Assembly (NCBI GenBank): GCA_947167075.1
Contig: CAMVGR010000020.1
Coordinates: 1 to 33,149, forward strand
DNA length: 33,149 bases
Origin: an uncultured Bacteroidales bacterium
Lineage (GTDB): Bacteria; Bacteroidota; Bacteroidia; Bacteroidales; P3
Direction: 5' to 3'
Part shown: positions 33,060 through 33,149 of the stretch, one piece after another
Position numbering within the stretch: position 1 is the stretch's first letter
Layout of the letters: the number at the start of each line of letters is the position of its first letter
The notes under the pieces: generated by a model
Database searches by the model: none
What the model was told of the DNA's origin: nothing
The model's input: the letters and a program-made list of their open reading frames with translations, nothing else
Position numbers and translations under genes: made by a program

Positions 33060-33149
33060 TCACCCATTCAGCCAGGCGTCGAACTGTTCGCGCTTGAGGG
33101 CGGGGATGTCGAGCTTGAGCTTCTTGCGGAGGCCGCCGAGGTCGTTGAA
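33060..33149 (-). CDS. C-terminal end of an unidentified gene (partial, 29 codons)
   Basis: An open frame enters from the right edge and ends with TGA at 33060-33062. The last residues read RKKLKLDIPALKREQFDAWL then NG. The codon pattern (C/G-ending codons) resembles neighbouring genes, and a hairpin follows. Too little is visible to name the family. Confidence 0.6.
   Translation of the reverse strand, partial: FNDLGGLRKKLKLDIPALKREQFDAWLNG

Overview
The window reads as chromosomal DNA of a Bacteroidetes bacterium, most likely order Bacteroidales. The evidence is: nine sites matching the Bacteroidetes promoter (TTTG or TTG, about 20 nt, then TAnnTTTG); a type B type IX secretion (T9SS) C-terminal domain; a glsB/glsA glycine-lipid pair; a DUF4295 gene after rpmG; and the purH-mreB gene order. 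I cannot name the genus.

Layout. Positions 1-666 are non-coding, with a leftward promoter at the left edge and a 74-bp repeat element. Positions 667-16158 are one gene for a 5163-residue secreted surface protein: signal peptide, CUB-like domain, 14 modules of about 243 residues, PKD domain, 15 short Cys-Asp-Ser repeats and a T9SS sorting domain. A near-identical copy of the 74-bp element follows it, in the leader of an unrecognised 243-residue protein. Next come a leftward fold-III arginine decarboxylase (17330-18730) and a rightward set: phosphofructokinase, thioesterase and a small membrane protein. purH and mreB (21267-23822) form an operon closed by a strong terminator. A 0.7-kb non-coding stretch leads to an MFS transporter (24600-25742), convergent with a tight leftward operon glsA-glsB-engB-dacB (29839 to 25736) for membrane lipid, ribosome assembly and cell wall. 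A lipoprotein-like aldo/keto reductase with two Fe-S motifs (30270-31484) and rpmG-DUF4295 (31628-31991) follow. The right end holds what look like deletion remnants of a BlaI / M56 (BlaR1-like) / outer-membrane-barrel locus and the last 29 codons of another gene.

Most genes are housekeeping. The unusual material is (1) the giant surface protein and its repeat logic; (2) a set of sequence-different elements sharing one design, 11-bp direct repeats usually with inverted copies, at five places: either side of the giant gene, inside it, and in two intergenic regions; and (3) the decayed BlaI/M56/barrel locus. The 11-bp elements are the best candidate here for something undescribed. I do not recognise them and their function is unknown.
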